Shown here piece by piece: positions 11,099 through 21,993 of a DNA stretch of 64,000 bases. The stretch is from Parabacteroides sp. PF5-9 (GTDB lineage Bacteria; Bacteroidota; Bacteroidia; Bacteroidales; Tannerellaceae), in assembly GCF_029893105.1 (NCBI RefSeq), contig NZ_JARXWG010000016.1:1-64000 (forward strand), read 5' to 3'. The first letter of the stretch is position 1, and each line of letters starts with the position of its first letter. Position numbers and translations under genes: made by a program. The notes beneath the pieces were generated by a model, which was given only the letters and a program-made list of their open reading frames with translations, did no database searches and was not told the origin of the DNA.

Positions 11099-11661
11099 TG
11101 AGCACGACAAATACTGCCAGTCTTAAGAACGATTATCAGGAGCGGATAGTTCCTGCTTTGACAAAAGAGTTCGGTTATAAATCGGTGATGCAAGTTCCTG
11201 TGCTGAAGAAGATTGTGATCAATCAAGGTTTAGGTATGGCTACTGCCGACAAGAAGATTATTGATGTGGCAATCAGTGAATTGAGCAACATCACGGGTCA
11301 GAAAGCTGTAGCTACAGTCTCTAAGAAAGATATTTCGAACTTCAAACTGCGTAAGAAAATGCCGATCGGGGTAATGGTGACATTGCGTCGTGAGCAAATG
11401 TATGAATTCCTTGAAAGATTAGTACGTGTGGCATTGCCGCGTATTCGCGACTTCAAGGGAATCGAAAGTAAATTAGATGGAAGAGGTAATTATACCCTCG
11501 GAATTCAGGAACAGATCATCTTCCCGGAAATAAATATCGATAATATTACCAAGATATTGGGAATGAATATTACCTTTGTGACCTCTGCAAAAACAGATGA
11601 GGAAGGGTATGCCCTGCTGAGAGAGTTTGGTTTGCCTTTTAAAAATGCTAAAAAAGACTAA
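11098..11661 (+). CDS. rplE: 50S ribosomal protein L5
   Basis: This is 187 aa from ATG 11098, whose A is the last base of the rplX stop (TGATG), implying coupled translation. A GTG at 11095 would add one residue only. [17 protein letters not shown] and [14 protein letters not shown] are conserved L5 segments. L5 binds 5S rRNA and contacts P-site tRNA. Confidence 0.98.
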   Translation: MSTTNTASLKNDYQERIVPALTKEFGYKSVMQVPVLKKIVINQGLGMATADKKIIDVAISELSNITGQKAVATVSKKDISNFKLRKKMPIGVMVTLRREQMYEFLERLVRVALPRIRDFKGIESKLDGRGNYTLGIQEQIIFPEINIDNITKILGMNITFVTSAKTDEEGYALLREFGLPFKNAKKD

Positions 11662-11667
11662 GTAGAT

Positions 11668-11937
11668 ATGGCAAAAGAATCAATGAAAGCCCGTGAGGTG
11701 AAAAGAGCAAAGATGGTTGCTAAATATGCTGCAAAAAGAGCTCAGCTTAAAGCAGAAGGCAATTATGATGCTTTACAGGCTTTACCGAAAAATGCTTCTC
11801 CTGTACGTATGCATAATCGTTGCAAATTAACAGGTCGTCCGAAAGGGTATATGCGCCAGTTCGGTATTTCACGTATCCAATTTCGTGAAATGGCATCCAA
11901 TGGTTTAATTCCGGGTGTTCGAAAAGCAAGTTGGTAA
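11668..11937 (+). CDS. rpsN: 30S ribosomal protein S14
   Basis: At 89 aa this is the long form, without the CXXC zinc ribbon (a single Cys in [20 protein letters not shown]). It is therefore the zinc-independent paralogue, typical of Bacteroidetes. S14 assembles into the 30S head. The spacer after it carries the hairpin described next. Confidence 0.97.
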   Translation: MAKESMKAREVKRAKMVAKYAAKRAQLKAEGNYDALQALPKNASPVRMHNRCKLTGRPKGYMRQFGISRIQFREMASNGLIPGVRKASW

Positions 11938-11954
11938 GATTTCGTTATTTAAAT

Positions 11955-11979
11955 ATTGTCCCGACCTGTCGGGATCAAT
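11955..11979 (+). promoter_or_regulatory. hairpin in the rpsN-rpsH spacer
   Basis: TCCCGA (11959-11964) and TCGGGA (11969-11974) form a perfect stem around the loop CCTG. The stem is extended by ATTG (11955-11958) pairing with CAAT (11976-11979) past one bulged T. It ends 15 nt before the rpsH ATG and is the only strong structure inside the spc block. There is no U-run. In E. coli, S8 represses this block by binding mRNA near rplE, so an S8-binding or attenuation role is possible but unproven. Confidence 0.5.
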
Positions 11980-11994
11980 TTAAACATTAATTAT

Positions 11995-12390
11995 ATGACA
12001 GATCCTATTGCAGATTATTTGACGAGATTGCGTAATGCGATCAAAGCGAAGCACAGAGTAGTAGAAGTGCCGGCGTCAAATTTAAAGAAGGAAATCACAA
12101 AGATTCTCTTCGACAAGGGCTACATACTTAATTTTAAGTTTGTAGATGAAGGCCCCCAAGGAACGATTAAGATCGCCTTGAAGTATGACGTAGTAAACAA
12201 AGTGAATGCGATCAAGAAGCTGGAGAGAGTATCAACTCCAGGTTTGCGTAAGTACACTGGTTACAAAGACATGCCTCGTGTATTGAATGGTTTAGGTATT
12301 GCCGTTCTTTCTACTTCTAAAGGAGTGATGACAGACAAAGAAGCCCGTGATCAGAAGATCGGTGGTGAAGTATTATGTTACGTTTATTAA
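11995..12390 (+). CDS. rpsH: 30S ribosomal protein S8
   Basis: This is 131 aa from ATG 11995 (MTDPIADYLTRLRNA), the canonical S8 start. The frame is open upstream to 11956, but the extra residues are encoded by the spacer hairpin and are unlike S8. ISTSKGVMTD-type sequence (AVLSTSKGVMTDKEARDQKI) marks the RNA-binding C-terminal domain. S8 is a primary binder of the central domain of 16S rRNA. Confidence 0.98.
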   Translation: MTDPIADYLTRLRNAIKAKHRVVEVPASNLKKEITKILFDKGYILNFKFVDEGPQGTIKIALKYDVVNKVNAIKKLERVSTPGLRKYTGYKDMPRVLNGLGIAVLSTSKGVMTDKEARDQKIGGEVLCYVY

Positions 12391-12406
12391 TGAGGAGGAA
12401 AGTAGA

Positions 12407-12958
12407 ATGTCAAGAATAGGAAAATTACCCATTCAGGTACCGGCAGGTGTTACAGTGACTATCAAAGATCATGTAGTCACAGTGAAAGGTCCTAAAGGCG
12501 AACTGAAACAGGATGTTAATCCTGATATTACCGTTTCATTAGAAGATGGAATACTTCAGTTGTCGAGACCAAGTGATGAAAAGAATCATCGTGCGTTGCA
12601 CGGGTTGTATCGTTCGTTGATCAATAACATGGTAGTTGGTGTTTCAGAAGGATATAAAAAAGAACTTGAATTGGTTGGTGTAGGTTACCGTGTATCTAAT
12701 GCGGGACAGTTACTGGATCTATCTTTAGGTTATACGCATAATATTTATATGTTGTTGCCTTCAGAAGTGAAAGTGGAAACAAAAACCGAGAGAAACAAGA
12801 ATCCACTTATTATCCTTGAATCGGCTGATAAACAATTAATCGGACAAGTTTGTGCGAAAATCCGTTCATTCCGTAAACCTGAACCTTATAAAGGAAAGGG
12901 TATTAAGTTTGTCGGTGAAGTGATTCGTAGAAAGTCTGGTAAGTCAGCTGGTAAATAA
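12407..12958 (+). CDS. rplF: 50S ribosomal protein L6
   Basis: This is 183 aa from ATG 12407 (MSRIGKLPIQVPAGV), preceded by an unusually strong Shine-Dalgarno (GAGGAGGAAAG at 12392-12402) that fixes the start. The longer open frame from 12347 overlaps rpsH and is rejected. RSFRKPEPYKGKGIKFVGE near residues 151-169 is diagnostic. L6 sits at the factor-binding site. Confidence 0.98.
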   Translation: MSRIGKLPIQVPAGVTVTIKDHVVTVKGPKGELKQDVNPDITVSLEDGILQLSRPSDEKNHRALHGLYRSLINNMVVGVSEGYKKELELVGVGYRVSNAGQLLDLSLGYTHNIYMLLPSEVKVETKTERNKNPLIILESADKQLIGQVCAKIRSFRKPEPYKGKGIKFVGEVIRRKSGKSAGK

Positions 12959-12979
12959 TTGATGTAAACAGAAATTATC

Positions 12980-13324
12980 ATGACAACGAAAGACGCAAGA
13001 AGAATAAAAATAAAGAAAGGGATTCGTGGTAAAGTCTCAGGTACGACTGAGCGTCCACGCCTTACTGTGTTTAGAAGTAATAAACAGATCTATGCACAGG
13101 TTATAGATGACACGACAGGTAAAACACTGGCCGCTGCTTCTTCTTTAAAAATAGAAGAGAAAATTTCTAAAAAAGAGTTGGCAGCTAAAGTGGGTGAATT
13201 GATCGCGAAGAGTGCACAGGAAGCCGGTATTCAGGTGGTTGTATTCGATCGTAACGGTTACCTGTATCATGGGAGAATTAAAGAATTAGCAGATGCAGCA
13301 CGTAATGGTGGCCTTAAATTTTAA
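12980..13324 (+). CDS. rplR: 50S ribosomal protein L18
   Basis: This 114-aa protein has [20 protein letters not shown] near residues 26-45 and [20 protein letters not shown] near 93-112. L18 binds 5S rRNA with L5. It is separated from rpsE by 5 nt. Confidence 0.97.
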   Translation: MTTKDARRIKIKKGIRGKVSGTTERPRLTVFRSNKQIYAQVIDDTTGKTLAAASSLKIEEKISKKELAAKVGELIAKSAQEAGIQVVVFDRNGYLYHGRIKELADAARNGGLKF

Positions 13325-13329
13325 ACAAG

Positions 13330-13839
13330 ATGGTAAACAGAGTTAAATCAACCAACGATTTAGAGTTGAAAGACAGATTGGTCGCTATCAACCGTGTTAC
13401 TAAAGTAACAAAAGGGGGACGTACCTTTAGTTTTGCTGCGATTGTCGTTGTAGGAAACGAAGATGGTATCATCGGTTGGGGTTTAGGAAAGGCCGGTGAA
13501 GTAACGACAGCTATCGCTAAAGGTGTTGAAGCTGCTAAAAAGAATCTGATAAAAGTGCCTATTCATAAGGGAACTATCCCTCATGAGCAGGTAGCTAAAT
13601 TTGGCGGTGCACAAGTTTTCCTTAAACCGGCTACTCACGGTACTGGAGTGAAGGCTGGTGGTGCTATGCGTGCTGTATTGGAAAGTGTAGGAGTTACTGA
13701 CGTTTTGGCAAAATCAAAAGGTTCATCAAATCCTCATAACTTGGTTAAAGCGACAATTGTTGCACTGAGTGAATTGAGAAATCCATTGATGGTTGCCCAG
13801 AACAGAGGTATTTCTGTAGAAAAAGTGTTTAAAGGTTAA
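13330..13839 (+). CDS. rpsE: 30S ribosomal protein S5
   Basis: At 169 aa, it has the N-terminal double-stranded RNA-binding fold ([20 protein letters not shown], about residues 22-41) and the G-rich segment [31 protein letters not shown] near residues 135-151 is conserved. S5 influences decoding accuracy. Confidence 0.98.
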   Translation: MVNRVKSTNDLELKDRLVAINRVTKVTKGGRTFSFAAIVVVGNEDGIIGWGLGKAGEVTTAIAKGVEAAKKNLIKVPIHKGTIPHEQVAKFGGAQVFLKPATHGTGVKAGGAMRAVLESVGVTDVLAKSKGSSNPHNLVKATIVALSELRNPLMVAQNRGISVEKVFKG

Positions 13840-13856
13840 TTAGGGAGGACTATTTT

Positions 13857-14033
13857 ATGGCAACGATTAAAGTAAAGCAAATCAAAAGTAGAATTAAATG
13901 CCCGAAAGACCAGAAAAGAACATTGGATGCATTAGGTCTGAGGAAGATGAATCAGGTTGTTGAACATGAAGCATCTCCTGCAATCCTGGGTATGGTTGAG
14001 AAAGTGAAACATTTGGTTTCAGTAGAAAAGTAA
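13857..14033 (+). CDS. rpmD: 50S ribosomal protein L30
   Basis: A 58-aa reading frame from ATG 13857 to TAA 14031-14033 translates to MATIKVKQIKSRIKCPKDQK, then RTLDALGLRKMNQVVEHEAS, and ends VEKVKHLVSVEK. This is a standard L30. A strong Shine-Dalgarno (AGGGAGGA at 13842-13849) precedes it. It sits in the normal position between rpsE and rplO. Confidence 0.97.
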   Translation: MATIKVKQIKSRIKCPKDQKRTLDALGLRKMNQVVEHEASPAILGMVEKVKHLVSVEK

Positions 14034-14061
14034 TAATGGGTTGAAATAATAAATTATACAT

Positions 14062-14508
14062 ATGAATTTATCAAATTTAAAACCGGCTGAAGGATCTACC
14101 AAGACCAGAAAGAGAATCGGACGTGGTCCGGGTTCAGGATTAGGAGGTACTTCAACAAGAGGTCATAAAGGAGCCAAATCTCGTTCGGGATATTCCAGAA
14201 AGATTGGTTTCGAAGGTGGACAGATGCCTATTCAAAGACGTTTACCTAAATTTGGTTTCAAGAATATTAACCGTGTAGAATATAAAGCAATAAATCTGGA
14301 GACTCTTCAACAATTAGTTGAAGCGAAACAGTTAACAAAAGTTGGAGTCAATGAGTTGATTGAAGCAGGTTTTATTTCTTCTTCACAGTTAGTTAAAATT
14401 CTTGGTAAAGGTAGTCTGAGTGCAAAATTAGAAGTAGAAGCACATGCTTTTTCTAAAAGTGCAATAGCAGCTATCGAAGCCGCAGGTGGAACGGTTGTTA
14501 AACTCTAA
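14062..14508 (+). CDS. rplO: 50S ribosomal protein L15
   Basis: This 148-aa L15 has an N-terminal Gly/Arg-rich extension (KRIGRGPGSGLGGTSTRGHK, about residues 18-37) that penetrates 23S rRNA, and the QMPIQRRLPKFGFKN motif. It precedes secY by 3 nt. Confidence 0.98.
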   Translation: MNLSNLKPAEGSTKTRKRIGRGPGSGLGGTSTRGHKGAKSRSGYSRKIGFEGGQMPIQRRLPKFGFKNINRVEYKAINLETLQQLVEAKQLTKVGVNELIEAGFISSSQLVKILGKGSLSAKLEVEAHAFSKSAIAAIEAAGGTVVKL

Positions 14509-14511
14509 ATC

Positions 14512-15852
14512 ATGAGAGCAGTTGAAACAATAAAAAATATTTGGAAGATTGAGGATTTGAGAAATCGAATCCTCACTACCCTGTTACTTGTAGCTATATA
14601 TCGTTTTGGTACATATGTAGTTCTTCCAGGTATTGACCCTAAAGCGTTAACCGCTTTGCAAGAGCAGACAAGAGGAGGATTATTAGCTTTGTTGGATATG
14701 TTTTCCGGAGGTGCATTTTCAAATGCGTCTATTTTTGCTTTGGGAATCATGCCTTATATTTCTGCTTCTATTGTTATGCAGTTGTTGGCCATTGCAATTC
14801 CTTCTTTCCAGAAATTACAGCGGGAAGGGGAGAGTGGTCGTAGAAAAATAAATCAGTGGACGCGTTATCTGACTATTGCTATTCTTTTGTTCCAGGGACC
14901 GACGTATCTTGTGAACTTAAGTGTACAGCTTAGAGCAGTAGGTGCAGTTCTTCCTGCAGGTATATTCTTTACTATTTCCTCTACCGTGATCATGGCGGCA
15001 GGAAGTATGTTTGTTTTATGGTTAGGAGAACGTATTACTGATAAAGGTATTGGAAATGGTATTTCCTTTATCATTCTGGTGGGGATTATCGCCCGCTTAC
15101 CACAATCGCTGTTTCAGGAATTTGTTTCCAGAACAAGTGAACGTACAGGCGGTTTGGTGATGTTCTTGTTTGAAATGTTGTTCCTTTTGCTTGTTATTGC
15201 AGGTGCTATTTTATTGGTACAAGGTACACGTAAGGTGCCGGTGCAATATGCAAAACGAATTGTTGGAAATAAACAATATGGGGGAGCCAGACAATATATC
15301 CCATTGAAGGTGAACGCTGCGAATGTTATGCCGATCATCTTTGCACAGGCTATTATGTTTATCCCGATTTCAATTGTTGGTTTTTCCAGTTCGGCCAATC
15401 AAAGTCCTTTCTGGGCTGCATTTATGGATAATACCGGCTTCTGGTATAATTTTGTGTTTGCAGTGTTGATCATTCTGTTTACTTATTTTTATACAGCAAT
15501 TACGATCAATCCGACCCAGATGGCAGACGATTTGAAACGGAATAATGGATTTATTCCAGGGGTGAAGCCAGGTAAGGCTACCAAGGATTATCTGGACGAG
15601 ATTATGAGTCGTATCACGCTTCCCGGAGCATTTTTCCTTGCATTGGTTGCTGTTATGCCGGCCTTTGCTCGTCTGTTTGGTGTGAGTATGGAATTTTCAC
15701 AATTTTTCGGTGGAACATCATTGCTTATCCTTGTTGGTGTAGTGTTAGATACATTGCAACAGGTTGAGAGCCATTTGTTGATGCGTCATTATGACGGACT
15801 GTTAAAATCTGGAAGAATTAAAGGACGTTCAGGCTCTGTTGCCGCTTATTAA
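14512..15852 (+). CDS. secY: preprotein translocase subunit SecY
   Basis: This 446-aa inner-membrane channel subunit has ten predicted membrane helices. The plug-region signature ALLDMFSGGAFSNASIFALG lies near residues 61-80, followed by IMPYISASIVMQLL, and LGERITDKGIGNGISFII is at about 167-184. SecY works with SecE, SecG and SecA; only secY is here, as is normal in the spc block. Confidence 0.98.
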   Translation: MRAVETIKNIWKIEDLRNRILTTLLLVAIYRFGTYVVLPGIDPKALTALQEQTRGGLLALLDMFSGGAFSNASIFALGIMPYISASIVMQLLAIAIPSFQKLQREGESGRRKINQWTRYLTIAILLFQGPTYLVNLSVQLRAVGAVLPAGIFFTISSTVIMAAGSMFVLWLGERITDKGIGNGISFIILVGIIARLPQSLFQEFVSRTSERTGGLVMFLFEMLFLLLVIAGAILLVQGTRKVPVQYAKRIVGNKQYGGARQYIPLKVNAANVMPIIFAQAIMFIPISIVGFSSSANQSPFWAAFMDNTGFWYNFVFAVLIILFTYFYTAITINPTQMADDLKRNNGFIPGVKPGKATKDYLDEIMSRITLPGAFFLALVAVMPAFARLFGVSMEFSQFFGGTSLLILVGVVLDTLQQVESHLLMRHYDGLLKSGRIKGRSGSVAAY

Positions 15853-15854
15853 GC

Positions 15855-16640
15855 ATGGTTTATCTAAAAACGGATGAAGAGATAGAGTTGATGCGTAATG
15901 CCAACCAACTAGTGGGCAAAACACTAGGCGAATTAGCCAAATATATTGCTCCGGGGGTGTCTACGCTTCAACTTGATCAAATTGCTGAAGAATTCATTAG
16001 AGATAATGGTGCCGTTCCGGCATTTTTGGGATACGGAGGTTTCCCGAATTCGATATGTGCTTCACTCAACGAACAGGTTGTTCACGGAATTCCTTCTGCG
16101 AAAACCATTTTGCAAGAAGGTGATATCATTTCTATCGACTGTGGAACTATACTGGATGGGTTTGTAGGCGATTCGGCTTATACATTTTGTGTAGGAGAAG
16201 TTGCACCTGAAGTGCTGAAGTTGTTGAAAACAACAAAAGAAGCGCTTTATCAGGGGATAGGAAAGGCCGTTGAAGGAGGTCGGATTGGTGATATTGCTAA
16301 TGCCATTCAAACGTATTGTGAATCGAATGGGTATACTGTAGTTCGGGAATTAGTCGGACATGGTATCGGTCAGAAGATGCACGAAGAGCCGGAGGTTCCC
16401 AATTATGGGCGTCGTGGTTTTGGTTCTTTATTACGTAATGGAATGTGTATCTGTATTGAGCCTATGATTAACCAAGGAAGCAGAAATGTTGTTTTCGAAA
16501 GTGACGGTTGGACTGTACGGACAAAGGATAAAAAGTGTTCTGCTCATTTTGAGCATTGCATTGCCATCCGCCCGGAAGGTTCGCAGATTTTATCTTCATT
16601 TGATTTTTTAGAAAATGTGTTAGGCGACAAAGCGATTTAA
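15855..16640 (+). CDS. map: methionine aminopeptidase type I
   Basis: At 261 aa this enzyme removes the initiator methionine. Metal ligands are visible: Asp in SIDCGT and in FVGDSAYTF, His in LVGHGIGQKMHEEPEVPNYG (residue near 170), Glu in ICIEPM and Glu in AHFEHCIAI. The N-terminus lacks a zinc-finger extension, so it is the short bacterial type Ia. It starts 2 nt after secY. Confidence 0.97.
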   Translation: MVYLKTDEEIELMRNANQLVGKTLGELAKYIAPGVSTLQLDQIAEEFIRDNGAVPAFLGYGGFPNSICASLNEQVVHGIPSAKTILQEGDIISIDCGTILDGFVGDSAYTFCVGEVAPEVLKLLKTTKEALYQGIGKAVEGGRIGDIANAIQTYCESNGYTVVRELVGHGIGQKMHEEPEVPNYGRRGFGSLLRNGMCICIEPMINQGSRNVVFESDGWTVRTKDKKCSAHFEHCIAIRPEGSQILSSFDFLENVLGDKAI

Positions 16641-16655
16641 TTTAGGATTTTATAT

Positions 16656-16874
16656 ATGGCTAAACAAGCAGCAATTGAGCAAGATGGAATAATAATAGAA
16701 GCGTTGTCGAACGCAATGTTTCGGGTTGAATTGGAGAATGGACATGAGATAACAGCACATATATCGGGAAAGATGCGTATGCATTATATCAAAATCCTTC
16801 CCGGTGATAAAGTGAAAGTAGAGATGTCACCCTACGATTTATCCAAAGGTCGAATTGCTTTTAGATACAAATAA
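16656..16874 (+). CDS. infA: translation initiation factor IF-1
   Basis: This 72-aa OB-fold protein has the IF-1 segments [20 protein letters not shown] (about residues 16-35) and [19 protein letters not shown]. It binds the 30S A site during initiation. It lies between map and rpmJ, as in many spc operons. Confidence 0.97.
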   Translation: MAKQAAIEQDGIIIEALSNAMFRVELENGHEITAHISGKMRMHYIKILPGDKVKVEMSPYDLSKGRIAFRYK

Positions 16875-16886
16875 AATAAACACGAT

Positions 16887-17003
16887 ATGAAAGTAAGAGC
16901 ATCATTAAAGAAGCGTACCCCAGAATGTAAAATTGTCAGAAGAAAGGGCCGCTTATATGTAATTAACAAGAAAAATCCCAAGTTCAAACAACGTCAGGGA
17001 TAA
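16887..17003 (+). CDS. rpmJ: 50S ribosomal protein L36
   Basis: A 38-aa frame from ATG 16887 to TAA 17001-17003 translates to [20 protein letters not shown], then [18 protein letters not shown]. This is L36. Only one of the usual zinc-binding cysteines (in PECKIV) remains and the CNP/H pattern near the end is lost, so it is a zinc-independent form. Confidence 0.95.
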   Translation: MKVRASLKKRTPECKIVRRKGRLYVINKKNPKFKQRQG

Positions 17004-17038
17004 ATTATTATTTTTGCAAATAATTATAAATAAGGAAT

Positions 17039-17419
17039 ATGGCTATAAGAATAGTTGGGGTAGACTTACCACAAAATAAAAGAGGAGAAATTGCATTGAC
17101 CTATATTTATGGTATTGGTCGTAGTGCAGCAAACTCTATTTTAGAGAAAGCCGGTGTAGATCGTGATCTCAAAGTCAAAGACTGGACAGATGATCAAGCA
17201 GCGAAAGTGCGTGAAGTGATCGGTGAAGGGTATAAAGTTGAAGGAGATCTTCGTTCAGAAGTTCAGCTGAATATCAAACGTCTGATGGACATCGGTTGTT
17301 ACCGTGGAATCCGTCATCGTATCGGTTTGCCTTTAAGAGGACAGAGCACAAAAAACAATGCCCGTACACGTAAGGGTAAGAAGAAAACAGTTGCAAACAA
17401 GAAAAAAGCTACTAAATAA
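17039..17419 (+). CDS. rpsM: 30S ribosomal protein S13
   Basis: This 126-aa protein has [20 protein letters not shown] at the N-terminus and the motif [20 protein letters not shown] near residues 90-109, with a lysine-rich tail that reaches the P site. It opens the alpha-operon part of the cluster. Confidence 0.98.
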   Translation: MAIRIVGVDLPQNKRGEIALTYIYGIGRSAANSILEKAGVDRDLKVKDWTDDQAAKVREVIGEGYKVEGDLRSEVQLNIKRLMDIGCYRGIRHRIGLPLRGQSTKNNARTRKGKKKTVANKKKATK

Positions 17420-17430
17420 TAAGAGTTAAT

Positions 17431-17820
17431 ATGGCAAAAAAAACAGTCGCAGCAAAGAAGAGAAACGTGAAGGTTGACGCTTATGGTCAAGCTCATATTC
17501 ATTCTTCTTTCAACAATATCATTGTAACTCTTGCCAACGGCGATGGTCAGGTAATCAGTTGGTCATCTGCAGGTAAGATGGGATTCAGAAGTTCTAAAAA
17601 GAATACTCCGTATGCTGCTCAGATGGCTGCACAGGATTGTGCAAAAGTGGCCTATGATCTTGGTTTGAGAAAAGTCAAGGTATACGTAAAGGGACCTGGT
17701 AACGGACGTGAGTCTGCGATCAGAACGATTCATGGAGCAGGGATTGAAGTAACAGAAATTGTTGATGTTACTCCATTACCACACAATGGATGTCGTCCTC
17801 CTAAAAAGAGAAGAGTATAA
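17431..17820 (+). CDS. rpsK: 30S ribosomal protein S11
   Basis: At 129 aa, it has [19 protein letters not shown] near residues 21-39 and the C-terminal [18 protein letters not shown]11 is part of the 30S platform. A 122-nt spacer separates it from rpsD, one of the longest gaps inside the operon. Confidence 0.98.
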   Translation: MAKKTVAAKKRNVKVDAYGQAHIHSSFNNIIVTLANGDGQVISWSSAGKMGFRSSKKNTPYAAQMAAQDCAKVAYDLGLRKVKVYVKGPGNGRESAIRTIHGAGIEVTEIVDVTPLPHNGCRPPKKRRV

Positions 17821-17942
17821 TTAACTATAGTTTCCTGGATATTGAATCCCTAATTGTGAATAGATTGCATATTGACCTTATCCTCTCTGTAATCGCGGCT
17901 GCACGGTTTAAGATTCAAACAGAACATTAAAACAATTTAAAA

Positions 17943-18551
17943 ATGGCAAGATATACTGGACCAAAAACAAAAATTGCCCGCAAATTCGGCGAAGCTATCT
18001 TTGGACCGGATAAGGTTCTTTCTAAAAAGAATTATCCTCCGGGTCAACATGGTAACTCTCGTAAAAGAAAAACATCTGAATATGGTATTCAGCTGAAAGA
18101 AAAACAAAAAGCGAAATATACCTATGGTGTATTGGAAAAACAATTTAGAAATCTGTTTGATAAAGCTTCACGCTCGAAAGGTATTACCGGTGAGGTGCTT
18201 CTGCAATTGTTAGAAGGCCGTTTGGATAATATCGTTTATCGTTTGGGTATTGCTCCCACACGCGCTGCTGCCCGTCAATTGGTTTCTCACCGTCACATCA
18301 CTGTCGATGGTAAGGTTGTCAATATTCCTTCTTATGCAGTAAAAGCCGGTCAGATTATAGGAGTAAGAGAAAAATCAAAATCTTTGGAAGTTGTCTCTGG
18401 CGCCCTTGCAGGCTTCAATCATAGCAAATATCCATGGATTGAGTGGGATCAAGCTTCTATGAGCGGGAAATTATTACATCTGCCTGAAAGAGCGGATATT
18501 CCTGAAAACATCAAAGAACAGTTGATCGTAGAATTATATTCTAAAAATTAA
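17943..18551 (+). CDS. rpsD: 30S ribosomal protein S4
   Basis: This 202-aa S4 lacks the N-terminal zinc cysteines and carries the S4 domain [20 protein letters not shown] (about residues 90-109), then [21 protein letters not shown]4 nucleates 30S assembly and autoregulates the alpha operon in E. coli. The long spacer upstream could hold a comparable site, although no pseudoknot was modelled. Confidence 0.98.
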   Translation: MARYTGPKTKIARKFGEAIFGPDKVLSKKNYPPGQHGNSRKRKTSEYGIQLKEKQKAKYTYGVLEKQFRNLFDKASRSKGITGEVLLQLLEGRLDNIVYRLGIAPTRAAARQLVSHRHITVDGKVVNIPSYAVKAGQIIGVREKSKSLEVVSGALAGFNHSKYPWIEWDQASMSGKLLHLPERADIPENIKEQLIVELYSKN

Positions 18552-18556
18552 TTTCC

Positions 18557-19549
18557 ATGGCGATATTAGCATTTCAAAAACCCGATAAAGTATTAATGTT
18601 AGAAGCGGACAATTTCTTCGGAAAATTCGAGTTTCGTCCGTTAGAACCCGGCTATGGGATTACTATTGGTAATGCCTTGCGCCGTATTCTCCTATCATCT
18701 CTTGAAGGTTTTGCTATTACATCCATTAAGATCGAAGGAGTTGAACATGAATTTGCTACAATTCCCGGTGTTATAGAAGATGTAACTAACATAATCCTGA
18801 ACTTGAAACAAGTCTGTTTCAAGCATATTGTAGATGATATCGAGAATGAAAAAGTAAGTATTACTGTTTCGGGTTCGGAAGTGTTCAAAGCCGGTGATAT
18901 AGGCAAACAACTGACAGGATTTGAAGTTTTGAATCCCGACTTGGTTATTTGTCATTTAGAGCCGAAAGCAGGTTTTCAAATCGAATTGACTATTAATAAA
19001 GGGCGTGGGTATGTACCTGCAGAAGAAAATAGAGATCCTAATGCGGATATTCTTGTCATAGCGATTGATTCTATTTTCACCCCTATCCGTAATGTCAAAT
19101 ATAGTGTTGAAAACTTCCGCGTTGAACAGAAGACGGACTACGAAAAGTTGGTTCTTGAAATAGCCACAGACGGTTCTATTCATCCGAAAGAAGCGTTGAA
19201 AGAAGCTGCTAAAATTCTGATACATCATTTCATGTTGTTCTCAGATGAAAAGATTGCTATTGAGACGGTTGATACAGATGGCAATGAAGAATTCGACGAA
19301 GAAGTGCTTCATATGCGTCAACTGCTTAAGAGTAAATTGGCAGATATGGATCTTTCAGTACGTGCTTTGAATTGTTTGAAGGCCGCAGATGTTGAAACAT
19401 TGGGAGAATTAGTCAAATTCAATAAAAATGACCTATTGAAGTTCCGCAACTTCGGTAAAAAATCTCTCACTGAACTTGATGAATTGCTTGAAAGCCTAAA
19501 CCTTTCATTCGGTATGGATATCTCAAAATATAAATTAGATAAAGAGTAA
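18557..19549 (+). CDS. rpoA: RNA polymerase subunit alpha
   Basis: This 330-aa protein has the N-terminal dimerisation domain ([20 protein letters not shown] near residues 33-52) and the alpha-CTD ([20 protein letters not shown] near 260-279). The CTD helix-hairpin region [14 protein letters not shown] contacts UP elements and activators. It is 5 nt after rpsD and 7 nt before rplQ. Confidence 0.99.
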   Translation: MAILAFQKPDKVLMLEADNFFGKFEFRPLEPGYGITIGNALRRILLSSLEGFAITSIKIEGVEHEFATIPGVIEDVTNIILNLKQVCFKHIVDDIENEKVSITVSGSEVFKAGDIGKQLTGFEVLNPDLVICHLEPKAGFQIELTINKGRGYVPAEENRDPNADILVIAIDSIFTPIRNVKYSVENFRVEQKTDYEKLVLEIATDGSIHPKEALKEAAKILIHHFMLFSDEKIAIETVDTDGNEEFDEEVLHMRQLLKSKLADMDLSVRALNCLKAADVETLGELVKFNKNDLLKFRNFGKKSLTELDELLESLNLSFGMDISKYKLDKE

Positions 19550-19556
19550 GAAAGAG

Positions 19557-20078
19557 ATGAGACATAATAAGAAATTCAACCATTTAGGTCGTACAAATAC
19601 TCACCGTGAGGCGATGCTTTCGAATATGGCTTCTTCTTTGATTCTGCATAAAAGAATCTTTACAACAACAGCCAAGGCAAAAGCACTGCGCAAATTTGTG
19701 GAGCCCCTTATCACGAAGTCTAAAGAAGATACTACGCATTCAAGACGTGTCGTATTTAGTACACTGCAGAATAAATATGCAGTAACAGAACTTTTTAAGG
19801 AAGTTTCTCAGAAAGTGAGTGAACGTCCGGGCGGATATACCCGTATCATTAAAACAGGTAATCGCTTGGGTGATAATGCTGCAATGTGTTTTATTGAGTT
19901 AGTCGACTATAATGAAAACATGTTGAAAGATACTTCTAAGAAGAAGACGAAAGCAAGACGTTCTCGTAAGAAATCTACAGAAGCTGCTCCGGTTGTAGAA
20001 GCTGTTGCAGAAGAAAAAGTAGTAGCGGAAGTCGAAGCACCGGCTGAAGAAGTAAAAGAAGAAAAAACAGAAGAATAA
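19557..20078 (+). CDS. rplQ: 50S ribosomal protein L17 with acidic C-terminal tail
   Basis: At 173 aa the first ~125 residues are L17 ([20 protein letters not shown] and [20 protein letters not shown]). The remaining ~45 residues are a basic [13 protein letters not shown] stretch followed by an Ala/Val/Glu-rich acidic tail ([20 protein letters not shown]). Such tails are common in Bacteroidetes L17 and have no known role that I can name. It is the last gene of the operon. Confidence 0.98.
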   Translation: MRHNKKFNHLGRTNTHREAMLSNMASSLILHKRIFTTTAKAKALRKFVEPLITKSKEDTTHSRRVVFSTLQNKYAVTELFKEVSQKVSERPGGYTRIIKTGNRLGDNAAMCFIELVDYNENMLKDTSKKKTKARRSRKKSTEAAPVVEAVAEEKVVAEVEAPAEEVKEEKTEE

Positions 20079-20100
20079 ATAACATTCTGATCGGATAAAG

Positions 20101-20137
20101 ACGGCTTGTATAATCAGTATACAGGCCGTTTTTTTTT
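20101..20137 (+). terminator. intrinsic terminator of the ribosomal operon
   Basis: ACGGCTTGTATA at 20101-20112 pairs with TATACAGGCCGT (from 20118) with a small internal mismatch, followed by nine T. It lies 22 nt after the rplQ stop and ends the long operon. Confidence 0.8.
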
Positions 20138-20205
20138 GATATGTGAAGAATTAAAGGAAAAAGATAATATACCTTTCAGCCAGATTTCTGATTATGATAT
20201 TATTG

Positions 20206-20213
20206 TATCTTTG
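20206..20213 (+). promoter_or_regulatory. -7 element of eno
   Basis: TATCTTTG matches TAnnTTTG and lies 36 nt before ATG 20249, giving eno its own promoter downstream of the ribosomal terminator. No -33 TTG is present at 19 nt. Confidence 0.55.
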
Positions 20214-20236
20214 TAGGATTAAATCATAACAAATAA

Positions 20237-21532
<1,296 letters not shown>

Positions 21533-21570
21533 GCTATTCAGAAGGGGTTTACTCCCTGAATAAGAAAATA

Positions 21571-21608
21571 AACCTCCTGGCAGCTATATATTGTCAGGAG
21601 GTTTTTTT
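21571..21608 (+). terminator. intrinsic terminator of eno
   Basis: AACCTCCTGGCA and TGTCAGGAGGTT form a near-perfect stem around a TATATAT-type loop, followed by seven T. Confidence 0.85.
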
Positions 21609-21993
21609 ATTGGAAGGGACATCTCTTCGTACTGATGTCGTACTTTAGACCAAGATGTCTCAAAGACACAAAATATGTCTCAAATTGGGATTTTTTTTAA
21701 AAAACTGTAATAAATGACAAATAAGCCCCCCGTCAAACCTCCTTTTACGGAGAATGCATGAAGCTTATTTACGATAATTGAATTTTGAAATAAATAATAG
21801 TTGATTACCAGGTGAATATCTGTATTGTGAGGCAAAAACATCCTACCTTTATCAAACAAAAAGAAGAAGAAACAGAGTAGAAGCCATATATATTTTTAGT
21901 TAGTTAAATAAGTTGTGCGCTTTGTTATACTTTATGAGATTTAACCGTTTTAATCAGAAAGAGTGATGCGAATTATAAGTAGCATCATGAGAG
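21609..21993. other. gene-free stretch with possible small-RNA promoter
   Basis: No convincing reading frame was found on either strand. At 21844-21851 TACCTTTA resembles the -7 element and has a TTG at 21825-21827 (16-nt gap, shorter than ideal). GTGATGC/GCATCAT near 21963-21988 forms a small hairpin immediately before the strong hairpin at 21994-22026. Together these could define a small RNA of roughly 170 nt, but there is no direct evidence of transcription. Confidence 0.2.

Noticed and set aside
11956-11994. N-terminal extension of S8 through the spacer hairpin
   Set aside because: MTDPIADYLTR at 11995 is the canonical S8 start; the upstream bases form the hairpin.
12347-12406. N-terminal extension of L6 overlapping rpsH
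   Set aside because: A strong Shine-Dalgarno fixes the start at 12407.
21618-21690. ATGTC recurring at 21635, 21655 and 21675 (20-bp period) with GACATC/GATGTC upstream, as a fourth array
   Set aside because: Only a 5-6 base core repeats, the period is 20 not 22 and unit palindromes are poor; too weak to call.
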